A stretch of DNA of 37,588 nucleotides from Parcubacteria group bacterium GW2011_GWB1_40_14 (GCA_000996085.1 LBYG01000010.1:4387-41974); one strand, 5' to 3'; counted from the first letter of the stretch, positions 1 to 8,621 are shown. Notes: generated by a model from the letters alone, not told the origin. A program made the numbers and translations.

Positions 1-14
1 CAAAAAGAAGTTAC

Positions 15-404
15 TTGATCAAGAGTGAATTTGTTGAAGTGGGCGAGTGGAAATCGCCGCGACAGCGTAAAAGATATTTAAACAATAGCGAAGAGGACGT
101 CCAAGAGATAACTAACGCAAGTCTTTCGGCCAAAAGCGATAGGGCCAAGATTGGATATCTTCTAGCGCTGGATGGGGTTTCTTATCCCGTCGCTTCGGTC
201 ATTTTGCATTTTGCTTTCCCAGATTGTTATCCAATTCTGGATTTTAGGGCCCTGTGGTCCCTTGGTTGGGAAAAACCTTCAAGTTATAATTTCAAGTTTT
301 GGCAGAAATATTGCAGAAGAATACAGCAGTTGTCCAAAGACTTAAAGTTGTCAATTCGAATAATAGACAAGGCTCTTTGGCAATATTCCAAAGAAAATCA
401 ATAA
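15..404 (+). CDS. Hypothetical protein, possible HhH/DNA-glycosylase-like fold; 5' end may be truncated by the window edge
   Basis: 129 aa ORF; segment GVSYPVASVILHFAFPDCYPILDFRALWSLG resembles HhH-type motifs; TTG start near the window edge. Confidence 0.5.
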   Translation: MIKSEFVEVGEWKSPRQRKRYLNNSEEDVQEITNASLSAKSDRAKIGYLLALDGVSYPVASVILHFAFPDCYPILDFRALWSLGWEKPSSYNFKFWQKYCRRIQQLSKDLKLSIRIIDKALWQYSKENQ

Positions 405-407
405 ATT

Positions 408-953
408 ATGGAACTTCTTAAGAAAACGGTTTTGGATTTGGAGGACAGGCGGAAGGATAATTCCGATAAAAAGGAGCTGTTTGCGAAAGACCGGCATCCC
501 AAGACGGCTAATTTTTATAAGGACCAATGGGCGTTCATTCACGACACGACGGTTCGGGAAAATATTGCCTATCAGATGCAGTATCTGGAGTTCATGATTA
601 ATCTTTATAACGATTATCAGATTTATCTCACGGTTGAGTCCTTGCTTTGCAAGGATATTATTTGTACCGTGGGCGGAATTATTGAAGCGGTTTTATTTGA
701 TTTGATTCAAAACGCAAAAGAAAAGGCCGGTCTTAAGCTTGATCGGACGGATTTTACAGCTTTATTGGGGTTGGCTTATCATGAATATAAGCTTATTGAT
801 GAAGAGATGTGGCATTTCTGTCACGAGTTGCGTAAGGTTCGAAATTTTGTTCACCTAAAAGCCGCAGACTTCAGAGAGCACCAGGCTTATTCCGCGGAAG
901 AGACAAACGATTGCCTAACCAAACTCGAACAATTCCGCGAACATCTGGCATAA
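408..953 (+). CDS. Hypothetical protein with HEPN-like ELRKVRNFVH motif
   Basis: 181 aa ORF 3 bp after the previous ORF; helical composition, R-x(n)-H motif near the C-terminus. Confidence 0.5.
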   Translation: MELLKKTVLDLEDRRKDNSDKKELFAKDRHPKTANFYKDQWAFIHDTTVRENIAYQMQYLEFMINLYNDYQIYLTVESLLCKDIICTVGGIIEAVLFDLIQNAKEKAGLKLDRTDFTALLGLAYHEYKLIDEEMWHFCHELRKVRNFVHLKAADFREHQAYSAEETNDCLTKLEQFREHLA

Positions 954-958
954 ACACA

Positions 959-990
959 ACATTCCAACATTCTTGAGAATGTCGGAATGT
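959..990. repeat. Nested palindromic repeat, copy 1
   Basis: ACATTCCAACATTCT-TG-AGAATGTCGGAATGT, 15-bp arms with one mismatch. Confidence 0.8.
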
Positions 991-1106
991 CCAAAGGATA
1001 AAATTTATATGACCCCATCAAATCAAAAATGTGCGCCGGGTGGAGTTTTTGGGTGGGGGAGAAATGAAGGTTAATCGGCAGGAGCCCGGGCCGCCCACTC
1101 CTTATA

Positions 1107-1138
1107 ACATTCTCATATTCTGCAGAATACCAGAATGT
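1107..1138. repeat. Nested palindromic repeat, copy 2
   Basis: ACATTCTCATATTCTGCAGAATACCAGAATGT. Confidence 0.75.
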
Positions 1139-1258
1139 CCGGGCGTTATTAAATTAGAAACTTTTTATGACTCCATCAAACCAAAAATGTGCCCAGACGT
1201 TACGTCGGGGTTGTTTTTGATTGGGGCGGGGAGTGATAGAATTGAATTGTGAGTAAAA

Positions 1259-1635
1259 ATGTCTTTTTTTATGTCTAATAGTTTATTGATCAAAATTGTA
1301 TACTGGCTGCCGAGGGTTTTGAGCGTGGCTTTTGTGCTGTTCTTGTCTTTGTTTTGTTCGCGCTTGATGTATTTGATTACTACAGGGGATGGGAAGTTGT
1401 TGCCGCTCTCTTTATGCATCTGTTGCCGTCTTTTGTTCTTCTGGCGGTGATTGCCGTTGCCTGGCGTTTTGAACTTGTGGGAACCGTTGTTTTTATTTCC
1501 GCTGCTTTTGGTTATATTTGGCTTGTCGGCTTTGACCGTCACTGGACGTGGTATGCTTTTATTTCCGGACCAGCATTTCTGCTCGGGATGCTCTATTTCA
1601 TAAGCTGGGCCGCAAAAAAGAAATACATAAAATAA
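1259..1635 (+). pseudogene. Small membrane protein split by an apparent frameshift near 1335-1355
   Basis: ORFs 1259..1450 (LPRVLSVAFVLFLSLF...) and 1354..1635 (MFALDVFDYYRGWEVVAALFMHLLPS...) read as two parts of one membrane protein in different frames. Confidence 0.55.
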
Positions 1636-1637
1636 TG

Positions 1638-1679
1638 AACAGTCCAGTCCTAATTCTTAATTAGGGCTGGACTGTTTTT
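1638..1679 (+). terminator. Rho-independent terminator
   Basis: AACAGTCCAGTCCTAATT-CTT-AATTAGGGCTGGACTGTTTTT. Confidence 0.8.
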
Positions 1680-1717
1680 GGTTGGAGCGGGGAGTGATAG
1701 AATGAAAACGTATTTTT

Positions 1718-2440
1718 ATGCTTACCGCTAACTCTGTTATTAAAGATTTAAAAAGGAAGGGTACGGCCAAAAGAGCCAAAGCTTCCGCTTGGTTTTTTAA
1801 AACCGGAAAAGGGGATTATGGTTACGGCGACGTATTTTTTGGTGTAACAGTGCCGGAACAAAGAAAAATAGCAAAACGCTATAGCGTTTTGCCGCTTAGT
1901 GAAATAAGTAAGCTTTTAAAGAATAAAGTACACGAATGCCGCTTAACCGCGCTTTTTATTTTGGTCGGGCAATATAAACGTGCTGACGCAAAAGGAAAGG
2001 CGCGCATTGCCAAGTTTTATATTGTGAACAGAAAATACGTTAATAATTGGGATTTGGTTGATTCTTCAGCCGGGTACATTCTTGGCGATTATTTGTTGAA
2101 TAATCCGCCAGCTGGCGGAAAAAGCATTCTTTATAAGTTTGCTCGTTCAAAAAATTTATGGGAGCGCCGCATTGCGATTATTACTACGCAAGGATTTATA
2201 CGAAATAATGCCTATGCGGATACATTAAAAATCGCTAAAATTCTTCTTAACGACAAGCACGATCTTATCCATAAAGCAGTAGGCTGGATGTTGCGCGAAG
2301 TAGGGAATAGGTCTTTAGCTACCGAAGAGAAGTTTTTAAAGAAATACGCATTTAGAATGCCCCGCACTATGTTACGCTACGCAATCGAAAAGTTTCCAGA
2401 AAAAAAGCGAAAAACATATCTTTCCATCCGCCTCAAATAA
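1718..2440 (+). CDS. DNA alkylation repair protein (AlkD-like HEAT repeats)
   Basis: 240 aa ORF with the AlkD-family pattern (FFKTGKGDYGYGDVFFGVTVPEQRKIAK, NNWDLVDSSAGYILGDYL, HKAVGWMLREVG). Confidence 0.85.
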   Translation: MLTANSVIKDLKRKGTAKRAKASAWFFKTGKGDYGYGDVFFGVTVPEQRKIAKRYSVLPLSEISKLLKNKVHECRLTALFILVGQYKRADAKGKARIAKFYIVNRKYVNNWDLVDSSAGYILGDYLLNNPPAGGKSILYKFARSKNLWERRIAIITTQGFIRNNAYADTLKIAKILLNDKHDLIHKAVGWMLREVGNRSLATEEKFLKKYAFRMPRTMLRYAIEKFPEKKRKTYLSIRLK

Positions 2441-2459
2441 TTCATCTTACCCAATCACA

Positions 2460-2491
2460 ACATTCCAACATTCTTGAGAATGTAAGAATGT
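2460..2491. repeat. Nested palindromic repeat, copy 3
   Basis: ACATTCCAACATTCTTGAGAATGTAAGAATGT, immediately upstream of the HTH gene. Confidence 0.8.
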
Positions 2492-2508
2492 TGTTGTATT
2501 GTATTAAT

Positions 2509-2793
2509 ATGGAAAAGATCAAATCAGGTAAACAATTAGAACGTCACTTCAAGGGCATCGCCAACCACTGGAGGATAAATATATTATTGTTGGTTGGCGC
2601 CTCCGAAGGCATAACGCTTGAAGAAATGGCGGACCAACTTGGCGGGAATTTTAAAACCATTTCTGAACATACCCGAAGATTAGTCCAAGCCGGCCTTTTG
2701 AACAAAGCTTATCAGGGCAGGACAGTCCAGCATTCACTTTCGCCTTACGGCAAAAAAATCTTTACTTTCATCCGCACATTCCAACATTCTTGA
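2509..2793 (+). CDS. ArsR-like winged-helix transcriptional regulator
   Basis: IANHWRINILLLVGASEGITLEEMADQLGGNFKTISEHTRRLVQAGLL, a wHTH pattern; start placed at MEKIKSG. Confidence 0.75.
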   Translation: MEKIKSGKQLERHFKGIANHWRINILLLVGASEGITLEEMADQLGGNFKTISEHTRRLVQAGLLNKAYQGRTVQHSLSPYGKKIFTFIRTFQHS

Positions 2794-2807
2794 GAATGTA
2801 AGAATGT
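2776..2807. repeat. Nested palindromic repeat, copy 4 (contains the HTH gene stop codon)
   Basis: ACATTCCAACATTCTTGAGAATGTAAGAATGT. Confidence 0.8.
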
Positions 2808-2825
2808 TGAGCCCCGGCATCCGCG

Positions 2826-2863
2826 CATTCCAACATTCTCATATTCTGCAGAATGTCGGAATG
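2826..2863. repeat. Nested palindromic repeat, copy 5
   Basis: CATTCCAACATTCTCATATTCTGCAGAATGTCGGAATG. Confidence 0.75.
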
Positions 2864-2926
2864 TCCAAAAGTAGAGATTTTCATGGCTATTCGGCTTCAA
2901 AATGCATACTTAGGAGCGATTAATGA

Positions 2927-2990
2927 GTAGATTACTATATTTTTGGGTAGATTATATGGCTACTTGTGTAGATTTAGATAGCATGCTATC
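2927..2990 (+). promoter_or_regulatory. Putative operator: three GTAGATT direct repeats plus the 14-bp palindrome GATAGCATGCTATC
   Basis: TAGATT at 2928, 2948 and 2969 (20-21 bp spacing); palindrome just upstream of the ATG at 2999. Confidence 0.5.
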
Positions 2991-2998
2991 ATTTTTAG

Positions 2999-3718
2999 AT
3001 GGAAGAAAAGCTATTCACAATCGGCCAAGCCGCTGAATATCTTGGGGTTTCGTTAAATACACTTCGTCGTTGGGATGAAAACGGTAAGTTAGTGGCGATT
3101 AGAAAAGACGGTGGCACCCATCGATATTATCGCCAGCAGGACTTAGATTTATTTGCGAGCAATTTAATTAAGCTTGCTCATGACTGGACGACAGACGGAT
3201 CTGAATTGCCGGCTATGTTCTATTGTGCCAATAGCGCAGTTTTTCAAGCCAGACTTATTAAAATGCAGGACACTCTGGTACGATCCGGTCTTTCTGAAAA
3301 TCTGGTGCCTCTTATTGTTTCCGTTGCGGGCGAAATTGGCAATAACTCTTTCGATCATAACCTTGGCAAATGGCCGGATATTCCAGGTGTATTTTTCGGT
3401 TATGACGTCACTAAGAGGCAAGTTGTGCTTGCAGATCGTGGGCTTGGTATTTTAAGTACGCTTAGTCGTGTGCGTCCAGAGCTTAAAACTCACGTTGATG
3501 CGTTAAGAGTAGCATTCACGGAAGTTGTTTCCGGTCGGGCGCCTGAAGCGCGCGGTAACGGGCTCAAATTTGTTAGGAGGGTTGTTGCCGAGAATCCCGT
3601 CAGTTTATTTTTTCGGAGCGGTGACGCTGAGTTACGTCTTAAAAAAGATAACAATGAACTTTTTATCACGCGGTCGCAGAGTATTACCCGCGGATGCTTT
3701 GCGGTTATTGAATATTAA
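2999..3718 (+). CDS. HTH (MerR/excisionase-like) protein fused to a GHKL-type ATPase-like domain
   Basis: N-terminal FTIGQAAEYLGVSLNTLRRWDENGKLVAIRKDGGTHRYY; C-terminal EIGNNSFDHN, DRGLGI, GNGLKFV resemble GHKL N/G boxes. Confidence 0.75.
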   Translation: MEEKLFTIGQAAEYLGVSLNTLRRWDENGKLVAIRKDGGTHRYYRQQDLDLFASNLIKLAHDWTTDGSELPAMFYCANSAVFQARLIKMQDTLVRSGLSENLVPLIVSVAGEIGNNSFDHNLGKWPDIPGVFFGYDVTKRQVVLADRGLGILSTLSRVRPELKTHVDALRVAFTEVVSGRAPEARGNGLKFVRRVVAENPVSLFFRSGDAELRLKKDNNELFITRSQSITRGCFAVIEY

Positions 3719-3747
3719 AAAAAATATATTATTAATTCCCTTATACT

Positions 3748-4041
3748 ATGCGTATTGAATTAAAAAAATTTGGAACAACATTAATTTCTCGGCAGTCGGG
3801 CAAGGAGGCATTTGCAGCGCTTCAATCAACTGTCATCGATATCGCAGTAGATGAAATTATTGAGATAGATTTTGAAGGTGTTATAACATTCTCTCCGTCT
3901 TGGGGGGACGAGTTCCTAACGCCACTACTTAACCAATTCGGTGATCGGTTGGTTTTGCTCCCTACGAGTAATCCATCGGTAAAAATTACAATCAAGCTCC
4001 TCGAGGAGATCAATAAGGAGAGTTTTAAGGCAAAGTCATAG
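3748..4041 (+). CDS. STAS-like domain protein (DUF4325-like)
   Basis: DEIIEIDFEGVITFSPSWGDEFLTPLL pattern; adjacent to the GHKL-type gene. Confidence 0.7.
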   Translation: MRIELKKFGTTLISRQSGKEAFAALQSTVIDIAVDEIIEIDFEGVITFSPSWGDEFLTPLLNQFGDRLVLLPTSNPSVKITIKLLEEINKESFKAKS

Positions 4042-4128
4042 CGTCTGTTTTAGCAATGGAAGAAAAATCTTTATGAATCTATCAGATCAAAAATGCGCTG
4101 CGCTGATGAGAAATAGCACAAATTATAT

Positions 4129-4572
4129 ATGAGAAATAAAATTTTTATATTGAGCATAATCACCCTTGTTATTTCGGGCGCGGTATTTTATACGGCAAAG
4201 AAAGAAGAGCCCGTCAGAGAGGACAGTAAACAAACAGTTCAGGAATACACTTCAATTTCTTCAGACGAATTGGAATCCATGCTTGCGGACAAAGATTTTA
4301 TATTTATTGATGTGCATACGCCTGAGCAGGAACATATTGCGGGAACTGATTTTGTTATTCCTTTTGATCAGACTCAAAAAATAACTTCGGTATTAAATAA
4401 TAAAAATACAAAAGTTGTACTTTATTGCCGGTCGGGTTCCATGAGTAAAATTGCGGCACAAACTCTTACAGATATGGGATATTCAAATGTTTATGAATTG
4501 ATCGGGGGACTGCACGATTGGATCTCTCGAGGAAGAAAAACTGTGCCGATCGGAAGCATTCCAACTCCGTAA
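4129..4572 (+). CDS. Rhodanese-like domain protein with N-terminal signal/TM segment
   Basis: FIDVHTPEQEHIAGT...VVLYCRSGSMSKIAAQTLTDMGYSNVYELIGGLHDW; active-site CRSGSM. Confidence 0.9.
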   Translation: MRNKIFILSIITLVISGAVFYTAKKEEPVREDSKQTVQEYTSISSDELESMLADKDFIFIDVHTPEQEHIAGTDFVIPFDQTQKITSVLNNKNTKVVLYCRSGSMSKIAAQTLTDMGYSNVYELIGGLHDWISRGRKTVPIGSIPTP

Positions 4573-4573
4573 G

Positions 4574-5035
4574 ATGACAAATAATAAAAAGGCACAAAAA
4601 ATTAAATTGGATAAGAAAGATCATAAGGCGCTGGTATTATGGGCTGCGGATTGCGCTGAGCACGTACTTCCATATTTTGAAAAAGAATATCCCAAAGACA
4701 ATAGACCCCGTAAAGCTATTGAAGAGGCGCGCTCTTGGGCGCGAGGGGATGAGCCAATGAAAATGAGCGTGATTCGTTCTGCCGCACTTGCCGCGCACGC
4801 TGCTGCTCGTGCTACCGAAAATCCTGCGGCTCGCGCTGCTGCGCGCGCAGCAGGTCAGGCTGTCGCAACAGTTCATGTTGCCGGCCATGCCGGCGCTGTT
4901 GTTTACTACATCAACAAAGTAGTTGAGGCCGTCCTGGCCGGACAGGTAAATATTGCCCGGGAACGCGCGTGGCTCCGCCGTAAATTAGCAGATGAACGTT
5001 TTCAAAAACATCTTCGTTCAATAGTATTAAAATAA
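4574..5035 (+). CDS. Imm5-like / putative immunity-family protein, Ala-rich
   Basis: LWAADCAEHVLPYFEKEYPKDNRPRKAIEEARSWARGDEPM...AARAAGQAVATVHVAGHA pattern recognised from the family. Confidence 0.6.
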   Translation: MTNNKKAQKIKLDKKDHKALVLWAADCAEHVLPYFEKEYPKDNRPRKAIEEARSWARGDEPMKMSVIRSAALAAHAAARATENPAARAAARAAGQAVATVHVAGHAGAVVYYINKVVEAVLAGQVNIARERAWLRRKLADERFQKHLRSIVLK

Positions 5036-5051
5036 TGATAAAATAAATTTT

Positions 5052-5372
5052 ATGACCCTTTCTAATCAAAAATGTGTACCGTGCGAAGGCGGAACTTTGC
5101 CTATGATGTTGAAAGAAGCGCAAAAATATCTTGCCGACCTTCCGGGCTGGGAATACAAAAGTGATCGCATAGCAAAAAACTATAAATTTAAAAATTTTGT
5201 TGAAACAATGGAATTTGTGAATAAAGTCGCAGCACTCGCTGAGGAACAAGGCCATCATCCCAATATTTCTATTGTTTATAATAAGGTAACTTTGGAGCTT
5301 TCAACGCACGCCATTGGCGGGTTATCCATTAACGATTTCATCATGGCTACCAAAATAGAGGAGATAAAATAA
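5052..5372 (+). CDS. 4a-hydroxytetrahydrobiopterin dehydratase (PCD)
   Basis: KCVPCEGG...LPGWEY...EEQGHHPNISIVYNKVTLELSTHAIGGLSINDF. Confidence 0.9.
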   Translation: MTLSNQKCVPCEGGTLPMMLKEAQKYLADLPGWEYKSDRIAKNYKFKNFVETMEFVNKVAALAEEQGHHPNISIVYNKVTLELSTHAIGGLSINDFIMATKIEEIK

Positions 5373-5375
5373 TCT

Positions 5376-5873
5376 ATGAAAACCATTGTTGCTATTTTGG
5401 TCGCAATATATTTTATCTGGGCAGCGGCGCATCCGGTCGATTGGCGGTTCATAGATAATGCAAATCTGGCAATACATGAAGCCGGACATCTGGTGTTTAC
5501 GCCTTTTGGAGAGTTCATTAGCATTGCCGGCGGAACAGCGCTCCAATTGTTGGTGCCCGCACTTTGTATAATTTATTTTTTATTCCGCCGAGAATATTTT
5601 TCTTCAAGCCTTCTTTTATTTTGGCTTGGTGAAAATTTCTTAAATGTTTCTGTGTATGCCGCAGACGCGAAGAATATGAGCCTTAATCTTGTTTTTGGGG
5701 GCATACACGACTGGAATTATTTACTTATACATTTGGGCTTGATCGATAATGCTGAAACCGTGGGACAGATAATCCGTATCACAGGAATACTGATCATTAT
5801 AGCCGCTTCATTTTTGTCTATACTTACGTCGCGCGATTGGCGAAGCGCTCAGACGATGCATATAACTAAATAA
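5376..5873 (+). CDS. Hypothetical integral membrane protein
   Basis: 165 aa ORF with several hydrophobic segments and HEAGH motif. Confidence 0.7.
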   Translation: MKTIVAILVAIYFIWAAAHPVDWRFIDNANLAIHEAGHLVFTPFGEFISIAGGTALQLLVPALCIIYFLFRREYFSSSLLLFWLGENFLNVSVYAADAKNMSLNLVFGGIHDWNYLLIHLGLIDNAETVGQIIRITGILIIIAASFLSILTSRDWRSAQTMHITK

Positions 5874-5880
5874 CAAAAAC

Positions 5881-5905
5881 GCTCTGACTAATCAGGGCAT
5901 TTTTG
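5881..5905 (+). terminator. Rho-independent terminator
   Basis: GCTCTGA-CTAA-TCAGGGC followed by ATTTTTG. Confidence 0.6.
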
Positions 5906-5959
5906 TTTGAAGGTATTAGTATTTTGGTTATTTTTGGGTTATAAAGAATTGATAATTTT

Positions 5960-6580
5960 ATGGATTACTCGTCTATAAATAAAAAAACATACGATAATTT
6001 AGCGCAAGAATACGAGGAACGGGTAGAGAGTTTAATGCCGGTAACAAAGGCTGCTATGGATTATTTTGCCTCATATATAAAGCCCAAAGGCCGTGTTTTG
6101 GATATCGGCTGCGCGGTGGGTATTGCGGTCAGTGTTTTGACAGAAAAGGGTTTTGAAGTTTGCGGAATAGATATATCTGAGTCGATGACAGGGTTTGCCA
6201 AAAAGAGAAATCCGAACTCAAAAATCATAACAGGAGATTTTTTAGAAACAGAATTTGAAGAAAAATTCGATGCCGTGCTTGCTTTTGCTTTTATACATCT
6301 TTTCCCAAAAAAAGAAGTTTTAAGGATAATAGATAAGATAAGCGCGGTTTTAAACAGCGGCGGAGTCGCGTTGTTGAGCTCCACGGAATCTGAAGAAAGT
6401 AAAGAAGGTTGGTATGTTAAAGATGATTTTAATAAAAAGGAAAAGCGATTCCGTAAATTTTGGACCGAAGAAGAGTTACGAGCCACAATACAGCAGGCCG
6501 GTTTTGAAGTTATAGACCTTAAGAAATTCCCTGATCCTTTCGGTAAAACCTGGATGGATTTTATAGCGAGAAAAATATAA
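5960..6580 (+). CDS. Class I SAM-dependent methyltransferase
   Basis: GRVLDIGCAVGIAVSVLTEKGFEVCGIDIS motif I. Confidence 0.88.
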   Translation: MDYSSINKKTYDNLAQEYEERVESLMPVTKAAMDYFASYIKPKGRVLDIGCAVGIAVSVLTEKGFEVCGIDISESMTGFAKKRNPNSKIITGDFLETEFEEKFDAVLAFAFIHLFPKKEVLRIIDKISAVLNSGGVALLSSTESEESKEGWYVKDDFNKKEKRFRKFWTEEELRATIQQAGFEVIDLKKFPDPFGKTWMDFIARKI

Positions 6581-6583
6581 TTT

Positions 6584-7834
6584 ATGGAAGACTCTAAAAA
6601 TATATTTGATGTTATTGTTGTCGGCGGAGGCGCCTCTGGTCTCATGGCGGCCGGAAGAGCGGCAGAACGCGGTAAAAGCGTTCTGCTTCTCGAAAAGAAT
6701 AAAAAGCCCGCCGAAAAACTTAAAATTTCAGGCGGCGGAAGATGCAATATCACCAATGCCGAGTTTGACGAGCGCGAGCTGTTGAAAAATTACGGCAAAG
6801 GCGAACAATTTTTATATTCTGCTTTTGCCCAATTTGGCGTAAAAGATACGTTTTCTTTTTTTGAAAAATTGGGCCTGCCGCTTATTGTTGAAGCCAGAAA
6901 GCGCGCATTTCCAAATACCCAAAAAGCTTGGGATGTATATTTGGCGCTTGAGAAATATATAAACAAAGGAAAAGTTACGGTTAAAACCAGTTCACCGGTA
7001 TCCCGAGTGCTTACGCAAGGGAATAAAATAACCGCAGTCGTATCACGTGGACAAGAGTATAAAGCACATAATTTTATTTTTGCTACCGGCGGAATATCCC
7101 ATCCTGAAACAGGTTCAACGGGCGACGGATTTTCTTGGCTTGAAAAGTTGGGACATAAGGTTTCAAAGCCTACGCCAACGGTTGTGCCTTTGGCAGTTAA
7201 AGAGAAATGGATAAAAGAATTGTCCGGCATTTCGCTTTCATTCATGAAAATTACTTTTTATGTGGACGAAGTAAAACAATTTTCTAAGATCGGCAAGATC
7301 CTTTTTACGCATTTTGGCCTTTCGGGCCCGCTTATTTTAAACTTGGCCGGTAAGGTGGGGGATTTGCTGCATAACGGTATTGTTACCGCAAAAATAGACG
7401 CGTTTCCGCATACTGATCTTGGCGCGCTAGACCATGCGCTGGTTGTTTCTTTTGATAAGAATAAAAATAAATCGCTTAAGAATGCATTCCGAGAATTTGC
7501 ACCTGAGGGAACGGGCGCAAGCATTTTATCTATTTTGGAATCAGAAATTGATCCCGAGATAAAAGTTCATAGTGTCACTAAAGAACAACGTAAACGTATA
7601 TCGCATTTGCTGAAGGCATTACCGGTTACAATTAGCGGACTTATGGGATATGACCGCGCGGTTATTTCAGATGGCGGAGTCGCACTGACCGAAATTGATA
7701 CAAAAACAATGCGTTCCAAAAAAATCGAAAATTTATATGTTACCGGCGACCTTCTAAATATTAACCGCCCCTCGGGCGGCTACTCGCTACAACTTTGCTG
7801 GACAACAGGATTTGTGGCAGCGGAGCACGTATAA
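6584..7834 (+). CDS. NAD(P)/FAD-dependent oxidoreductase, HI0933/BaiN-like
   Basis: VVGGGASGLMAAGRAAERG; KISGGGRCNITN; NRPSGGYSLQLCWTTG. Confidence 0.9.
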   Translation: MEDSKNIFDVIVVGGGASGLMAAGRAAERGKSVLLLEKNKKPAEKLKISGGGRCNITNAEFDERELLKNYGKGEQFLYSAFAQFGVKDTFSFFEKLGLPLIVEARKRAFPNTQKAWDVYLALEKYINKGKVTVKTSSPVSRVLTQGNKITAVVSRGQEYKAHNFIFATGGISHPETGSTGDGFSWLEKLGHKVSKPTPTVVPLAVKEKWIKELSGISLSFMKITFYVDEVKQFSKIGKILFTHFGLSGPLILNLAGKVGDLLHNGIVTAKIDAFPHTDLGALDHALVVSFDKNKNKSLKNAFREFAPEGTGASILSILESEIDPEIKVHSVTKEQRKRISHLLKALPVTISGLMGYDRAVISDGGVALTEIDTKTMRSKKIENLYVTGDLLNINRPSGGYSLQLCWTTGFVAAEHV

Positions 7835-7852
7835 TTTTTTTGCGAAAAACTA

Positions 7853-7881
7853 TTTACTTTTTATTTAAATAATAGTATTCT
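7853..7881 (+). promoter_or_regulatory. Putative sigma70-type promoter
   Basis: TTTACT - 17 bp - TATTCT upstream of an AAGGAG-preceded ATG at 7918. Confidence 0.5.
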
Positions 7882-7917
7882 CTTTGAGAACTTTAAAAAA
7901 AGAAAAAAGGAGAAAAG

Positions 7918-8541
7918 ATGGCACATCCCTATAGCGATGAAATAAGACAAGATCGTTATGCAAGCGCACGTAAAAAACTTCGCGAGCTCAGGGGACAGCG
8001 TTTAACGCACGAGCAGATGAGAGAAATTTTCGGAAATTATAAAAACGGTGAATTAGCAAAAAATGCTAAGGAAGATCACGATGCGTTTATAGTGATACTT
8101 ATTGAAGGTTGGTTGATAGAAACCCGAGGTGGCTACATGGTCGCTGGCCGCGCTAGAAGCGAAGCCCAAACATTAAACGCTTCTGAAAAAGAGCAGTTGG
8201 CAAATATTATTCAAGATTGCGCCGAAGATATTGCAGCCTTAATTTTATCCAAAGCAAATGATGTTAAATATCGTTTTCCTCTAGCTGAATTTGTAAGTTA
8301 TCCTGATTATCCAAACACCAACACAAGAATTTGTTCTAATAGGCCGGCAATAGTTTTATCTACTGATAATAAGGACGCTTATCGAAGCGCCACAGTGCTG
8401 ACCCCCGAAGGTATTTTCGAATATAGATATGGCAGGGGACATGAAGATTACGCGCGTCTTGAAAGCAGAAGTGAAACAGCTGAACCTTTGTTATGGATTC
8501 GCTATGCAGAGCAGGCGCTTATTGAGTTAAACGGGCTTTAA
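7918..8541 (+). CDS. Hypothetical protein
   Basis: 207 aa ORF with AAAAGGAG ribosome binding site, promoter and terminator. Confidence 0.75.
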   Translation: MAHPYSDEIRQDRYASARKKLRELRGQRLTHEQMREIFGNYKNGELAKNAKEDHDAFIVILIEGWLIETRGGYMVAGRARSEAQTLNASEKEQLANIIQDCAEDIAALILSKANDVKYRFPLAEFVSYPDYPNTNTRICSNRPAIVLSTDNKDAYRSATVLTPEGIFEYRYGRGHEDYARLESRSETAEPLLWIRYAEQALIELNGL

Positions 8542-8550
8542 TTAAAAATC

Positions 8551-8584
8551 AATCCGTTAACAGTAATATGTTAACGGATTTTAT
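8551..8584 (+). terminator. Rho-independent terminator
   Basis: AATCCGTTAAC-AGTAATAT-GTTAACGGATTTTA. Confidence 0.8.
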
Positions 8585-8621
8585 TTATAGTGCTAATATT
8601 GAGTTATTAACTATTTAATTT

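Noticed and set aside
1031-1252. 73-aa ORF in the repeat-rich intergenic region
   Set aside because: Spans palindromic repeats and pseudo-start blocks; no recognisable protein pattern.
2791-2793. Alternative genetic code (UGA recoded)
   Set aside because: UGA works as a plausible stop here, and the conserved genes read normally with the standard code.
4790-4880. GC-rich Ala-repeat tract as a tandem repeat or CRISPR-like array
   Set aside because: It is codon-level Ala richness within an intact ORF; no spacer-repeat structure. No CRISPR array was seen anywhere in the window.
6061-6756. 231-aa minus-strand ORF
   Set aside because: Antisense to a clear methyltransferase and the start of the flavoprotein gene; shadow ORF.
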